From NCBI GenBank assembly GCA_019155185.1, contig CM032794.1, positions 15,602,721 to 15,666,720 of the forward strand: 64,000 nucleotides of DNA. The letters run 5' to 3'. The position numbers and the translations under genes are program-made. The notes under the pieces were generated by a model. The model made no database searches, was not told the DNA's origin, and saw only the letters and a program-made list of their open reading frames with translations. Shown here one piece after another: positions 58,601-64,000 of this stretch. The stretch comes from Beaufortia kweichowensis (lineage: Eukaryota; Chordata; Actinopteri; Cypriniformes; Gastromyzontidae). How positions within the stretch are numbered: position 1 is the stretch's first letter; every line of letters begins with the position of its first letter.

Positions 58601-61021
58601 CAATTCTGTCCCTCTAGACCATTTGTTTTTCCAGGGAAGAAACATTTGCCAGTTCTGCACCTTGCTTTGCAACAAAGTCAGGCTTCGGAGACATGCTGTG
58701 AAGCCTAACTCACTGAAACAATATACACACTGTTGCTGGAGACATCATAACAGCTTGTGTAAATAATTCACACATAATTTAAAATGGGCAAATCAAACAG
58801 AATACTACACATCAAAGGCAGCTTCCTAGAAGGAAAATTTTCATTTTTGTGGACTGGGAGGAGAAAATGAATGTCGAGACTATATTTTGAGTGTAAAAAT
58901 TGGAGCACATATATTTATCATTACAGGTTCAAATCCTCAAGGTAACGGAGGTCCAGTTGCTGTTGTGCTTTTATAAATATCCATATGCATTACAGTCAAA
59001 TGAAACAAACACATGTAAGAGCAGGAACAGTCTGATGGCAATTCATTTAAGATTGTATTAAAAGCTGCAGCTTCTCATGAGCCGTAATGCTTAAAGAGAA
59101 GGGGAACTCTGAAGCACAAACATGTGGTCAAGAAAGCATCCAGAGCTCTTCAAACCAAACATGACCAGCACTCAGCTAAGAAAACACATGCTGCCACACA
59201 GATGACGAAAGAGAGACTCTGAACACCAACTCTTAAGTACATTTCTAATTTTATGCTTAGCAGGATGCATGTGCATCTGTGAGTCTGTCTGGATTTTACC
59301 ACGGTTAGCTAAATACATCTGTGATTTCTCCATTTTGTTCTGTGCAGTGTTAAAACAGACTGATTACATAACGTTGTCAACATGGTCAAAAAAATTTAAA
59401 ATCAGCTTCCAGTTTGTTGTTTACTTGATAACATGATTAGAACCACAACATTTCAATCCAGAAATACATCTATATAAACTGTAAAACATTACACAAGATC
59501 ACAAAGAAATTAAACATTCAATATTAAATAAACTTTTTTACCTTGAGCTTAAAAATGTTTTTTTAATGTCATTTTTTTCTCTTCTTGCTGTTTAAGAAAC
59601 ACTATAGATTTTTACTATATTCAATATGATAAATATGATCAAATAAAGCATTTAAACCATATGAAATTTCACACTTAACACGTTTTTGTTTCTTTCATTA
59701 TTTGTTTTATATGAAGGCGACAATTTCTTTAAAGTTTTCTTTTTTTTAAGAACATGATAAGAAAGCGGTAACCAGGGAACTTGAGCACCACAAAAGAGGC
59801 TCAATCGATTTCTTTCAATTTTATCCATTCTGCTTTTTCTCAGCTAGCCTTGATCTATCTGTGTAAACGTGTAGGAGTGAAGAGAGAGAAAGAGAGATTG
59901 TGTCCCTATAGCAGTGGGAGAAACACACCGATAAACAAGAGACCTTAACACATCTTGTCTATTATGTGAGCTCTAATATCCTGAGCTCTGCTTACGTGCC
60001 CGCAGAAGACTTCGCTTTACAATTACACCCGCTGATGATGGGCAAACATCTCATTTCAAGTGGTCAATACACGAGAGTGACCTGAGCTCTACCGCATTCC
60101 ACAGCATCATACTTATTTATGTTCTTCTTCATTAAGAGCTGTTTTATTCACCCAACAATGTTACCGTGGTACAGCAGGGAAACAAGAACTGCTTCAAATG
60201 ATCCCAAGACTTTACTGCTTAATCAATAAACTTAACAACTGACATTTTGATGGCATTTTCATACTCATCTGATCAATACGTGTATTGAGCCAATTACTCC
60301 CAGGCCAGCAGATGCATGTAAGCGTGCAGCCCGCTGATTTACACTGTCTGAGAGAAGTGGAATTAAGAAACAGTCCTTGAACATCCTTCAGTGAAATCAG
60401 ACGGAGAAAGACTGCTGTCGAATGTTTGACAAACTAAGCGTGATTTTTGCCTTCAGTAACATCACACATCATGAATCATGATGATTATTGATGAGGATCT
60501 GTGATCTCAGAAGCAAACCAGGATTTTCATTTCTAACAAAAGGTGCCTGTCAAATGTTGTGTCAAACTCTATGAATGACACACACTGATTTCTGATGCAA
60601 ATCAGCAAGTGTTGATGCTGTTAGGGAAATTTCAATCACTAGATCAATATAAACATACAAACTATAATAAGATTTGTATATTTTTATAGGCAAATTATAT
60701 AAACAGAAATTTCACTAACATATTAAGTGTGAGAAACACGTTATTTAAAGACATTATAATGTTTTGATTTTTTTCATCTTTTTGTTTTTACAAATTTATT
60801 ATCTAAGATTAGTGGAATACATGTATTGCATATAATAAATATCATAAGTGTTCCTAAAGCACAATTCTATCCAAGTTTCGTGTTTACTTGCCGATGACCA
60901 GATGGTGGCGCCATAAAATCACAAGAGAGACCTTTTTGAAGGATCCCAGTTAGAGTCCTTAAAGAGAAACATTCAATTGAGGCTCTCAATACAATATAAG
61001 TGTGTGTTTAAGTGTGTGTGT

Positions 61022-61164
61022 TCAGACTCTGAGCCGCCAAACTACTGACAACAGATGCAGAAAACAGCTCTCATTTTCAATTTCCACCAGCACGCTCAGG
61101 AGGTGAGGATGAATAATGGGCGAATTCATCTGTTCAGAAGCAAATCGCACAGCTTCCACCCAGC
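61022..61164 (-). other. possible unassigned terminal exon
   Basis: On the minus strand ATTTTCTCAG precedes an open frame reading WVEAVRFASEQMN, then HPHLLSVLVEIEN, and ends TGA at 61024-61022 (46 residues). Composition looks protein-like, but I recognise no family and see no partner exon in the window. It may be chance or a last exon of a minus-strand gene to the right. Confidence 0.2.
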
Positions 61165-62059
61165 CTGAGAAAATCAACAACTTGTATACAAGTATAACTA
61201 GAGAGAGCAAGAGCAGCTTCACTATATCATCTGTACAGCAGAAACTAATATAGCACAACAATTATTTAAATTCAAGAATACAGATGACAAAATTGCAACA
61301 AACTTCACTGATATTTCTTAAAATCAGCTTCTCTAAAATCATATTAGAAGAACTTAAACCAGGCAGGTTATTCTATACCTGGATGTAACCGATATGGAAA
61401 TTACAGTAAGTCTTTTCGTTTAAAGCTTAATACTGAAAATATCGTGAATAATGTGAACAGGAAATTCATGAATGGGTGGTTGTCATATGGTGTGACCTAC
61501 AAAAAAATGTAGAAAAAAACCTTTACAATTACAGTAAGATCCTTCTCATCCTATTTGTAACTCCAGCAAAGAAGATAAATCTCTCATGCTGTCATGTTTT
61601 TTTTGCTAAAAAATTTTGTCACACCATAGGACTCGGTCATGTATTTATTTGTCAACTACCCGGAAACAAAAAAAAAGTTTGTTTCAATTTAATTCGATTC
61701 AAATAGGTATACACAAAGTAGAATGAGTATGTTCAGAGAGCTTCAGAGAAAGTATAAAATAATGAAGAAATGGCAAAAACGGCACAATGGTAAAATAATA
61801 AATCTGCATATGGCACATGCAGGTTTCACATAAACAAGTTGTGTCAAATCATGTGCAAATATTCCGAGCATTTCCTGAATTTCCTGAACCCAAAACATTG
61901 CTTTCACAAATAGTGCTCACCTAACCTAAATATTTGGCAATGCAACAAACACATTAGAGCTCGCTGCATTCATCTCACTAAACAGATTTCACAGAGAACA
62001 TCTTCACTTAATTTACATTTATCATCCTATTTCTCAAATAACACATTTCTAATCGTGTG

Positions 62060-63560
62060 ATGCTGTGAATTCGATACGTACATAAACTCGTTACATCATC
62101 TGTACGGTTGTTTTTGCTCAATTGTGGAGAGAAAAAACACTTTCACACTGTAACTTAAGTGACACACATCCTCCCCCCACACCAGCATCACTTCCTGTTG
62201 TGTAACCGCCGAACCAACGTATCAGGTAAATGTATCAAGCGAGCGTGTAGTACATATTAAAATTCGCACTACAGAGAGGCAATCCAAAGAAGATGTCCAG
62301 GACAGCCACTCTGAGAATTACAAACAATCCACTTTGTGAAGAGACTAATGTCTATGGAGAGCACAGCTGCAGAATAATTCACCCCCCTCCCCAACACTTG
62401 ACATTGGGATTGCTATGGCTATTGCTAGTGCTAATGGTTTTACCTGATGGCGTCTCGTTCGCATAACTGACATTTCATAGAGTCGGCTTTGGCAGGCGCT
62501 CGCTCTGGGCAGCATCGGTAGCTGACTTCTCTATTTTATCATTCCCCTGCTATCGAGAGGGCCAGCAAATTCATCCTGCAGCAATTACCATATGTTGTGA
62601 TTGTGGTTTTGGAACAACACCATGACATCTGTGTTATATTGCTATCTAGGGCACAGTGAAGGAACTTCCACCACCTGCATTCCATATCTACATCTAGTAA
62701 GCAGGTGCTCACAGGACCGGCTGCCGCGTGTGACGGAGCAAACCGTGCTGTTTTGGAGTCCCATCAATAGCCGATGAGGAAAAAGTGAGGTCGTTTTTCA
62801 TGCAGATTTTCAAAGTGCATCGAGGACAGAACATTACAGAAGTAGTTAAAAAAAACGAAAAGTCTAAGCATCATGAGTTATGACAGGAGAAGACTCGGAA
62901 TACGCACTGAATCAGAAGGGTAATTATAATGTCGAGTTTCTTCAATCAGCTATTTAAACACACAGATATTAATTTAGTTGTAAGGGAATTTTTACATACA
63001 TGTCATATTCATTAATACAACCACAAAACTCTACACGACTGTGAAGCAGCGATGAAGATCTCGTTCATATGCAGTTTCACTAGAAACGGGACGGAAAAAG
63101 TAAAGAGAAACAATTAAATGTTGTGTCAGGTCCATGACCTGCTTCTCTTCAAACATCATTTCTAGTGAAGGGAATTAAATGCTCATCGCTCAAACACATG
63201 AGGGGGCTTTTAAAGGCAATCATAAAAGGAACATCACTTCACTAATTTATTACTGCTGTCGCAATTAATGAATTAATCTGCTGCATTCATAAAGCATTTG
63301 ATTACATAAAGCAGTCGAGCGACTGAATAAATTCAGTCATTTATAAGTCCATCGCCAATGAAATAGGGAGTAATAAATATGTATTTATTGCCTGTAGCGC
63401 TGTATTGAGGTGGAGGTGAGCCAGCCCGTTAGATACAATCAAACAATCAGCCTTAACAAGACAAGCCAGTCAGGGCAAAATACACATTAAATATGCCGTC
63501 CTGAGAGAGCAGGATATTAGAGACACAGCAAAGCCAATTACGCTTTATACTCTATTAACC
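62060..63560. promoter_or_regulatory. candidate conserved non-coding block
   Basis: About 1.5 kb nearly without simple repeats, with CGCAATTAATGAATTAATC, GGGAGTAATAAATATG and GGCAATCATAAAAGG. Looks like clustered enhancers. Unverified. Confidence 0.3.
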
Positions 63561-64000
63561 TAATATGGAGAAATTGTATGAAATGCAAGCCTGATGCAAT
63601 TCCATGCGAATGCGACACACGTGTTTGATATGTTGCAAGGAGAGACAAACATGCACATGCAGAAAGAGAGAGGGAGGGGGAAAGAATCCGAAAGATTTGT
63701 CACTGATCCAAACTGACAATCTGTTTTAAAGAAATGTATAATTAGGAAACCGACACGTTTGGTGAAACACTGCACAAGCTTCAAAAAGGAAGAGACAGGC
63801 ATTAAACACTCCGACCACAACATAATGCTTTAATAAATGGGAAGAATAAGTCAATTAAAAAGGAGCTATTTAGGTCTGAAAGGAGGAGACAGGCACTGCA
63901 GTATGCTGAAATATAATCAAAATCACATTTTACATGCTCGTAAATTTTAAAGGGAACACAAGAGGAAAGACAGAGGGTTTGGGAATCTCTATAGTGACAG

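Larger units (their letters stand above)
42106..64000. other. gene-free region downstream of calca
   Basis: No exon chain or RNA gene is supported in about 22 kb. In mammals a large interval with INSC and SOX6 follows here, and such intervals hold developmental enhancers. Several blocks look non-random: TAATTA/ATTAAT-rich, no simple repeats, balanced composition. Inverted-repeat elements at 44913-45405, 53195-53667 and 53877-53961 interrupt it. The regulatory reading is inference. Confidence 0.5.

Noticed and set aside
1..64000. CRISPR arrays, prokaryotic operons, tRNA or rRNA genes
   Set aside because: None found; the window is vertebrate DNA with spliced genes and no regularly spaced repeats or RNA-gene signatures that I could recognise.

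Overview
The window is a piece of a ray-finned fish genome, most likely a cyprinid or close relative. This rests on split genes with GT-AG introns, a fish-type calcitonin sequence that matches what I recall of the goldfish hormone, and dense short inverted-repeat elements plus TA/CA microsatellites of the kind common in cypriniform genomes. Nothing prokaryotic, viral or CRISPR-like is present.

Layout. (1) 1-17155 holds no recognisable exon and is best read as part of intron 1 of pde3b, with exon 1 (membrane-anchor region) lying upstream of the window. (2) 17156-26785, plus strand: exons 2-16 of pde3b, a cyclic-nucleotide phosphodiesterase. They join without a frameshift into 798 codons ending at a TAG. 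(3) 26786-31051: the pde3b 3' UTR running into the convergent 3' end of the next gene. (4) 34594-31052, minus strand: a complete five-exon cyp2r1 (vitamin D 25-hydroxylase, 506 aa). (5) 38600-42105, plus strand: calca, the calcitonin/CGRP gene, with a CRE/CCAAT/TATA promoter, shared exons 1-3, a calcitonin terminal exon 4 with its own poly(A) signal, and CGRP exons 5-6. (6) 42106-64000: about 22 kb with no convincing gene. It contains blocks that look like conserved regulatory DNA and several inverted-repeat elements. The order PDE3B-CYP2R1-CALCA matches the human 11p15 neighbourhood, where INSC and SOX6 follow, so the right-hand desert may carry long-range elements for such a developmental gene (inference).

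How the genes relate: they are neighbours by ancient synteny rather than an operon. calca makes calcitonin or CGRP by choosing between exon 4 and exons 5-6, cyp2r1 makes 25-hydroxyvitamin D (calcium homeostasis), and pde3b hydrolyses cAMP in hormone signalling. The most interesting signals are in calca. Five TGCATG (Fox/Rbfox) motifs in intron 3 plus one in exon 4 lie around the calcitonin splice site. About 90 bases beyond its poly(A) signal is a pyrimidine tract joined directly to a 5' splice-site sequence. Both resemble the known mammalian splicing-control elements. Other points of note are a 159-bp near-perfect palindrome, three copies of a TTAA-flanked piggyBac-type miniature element (one interrupted by another element), and at least six perfect TGACGTCA sites.
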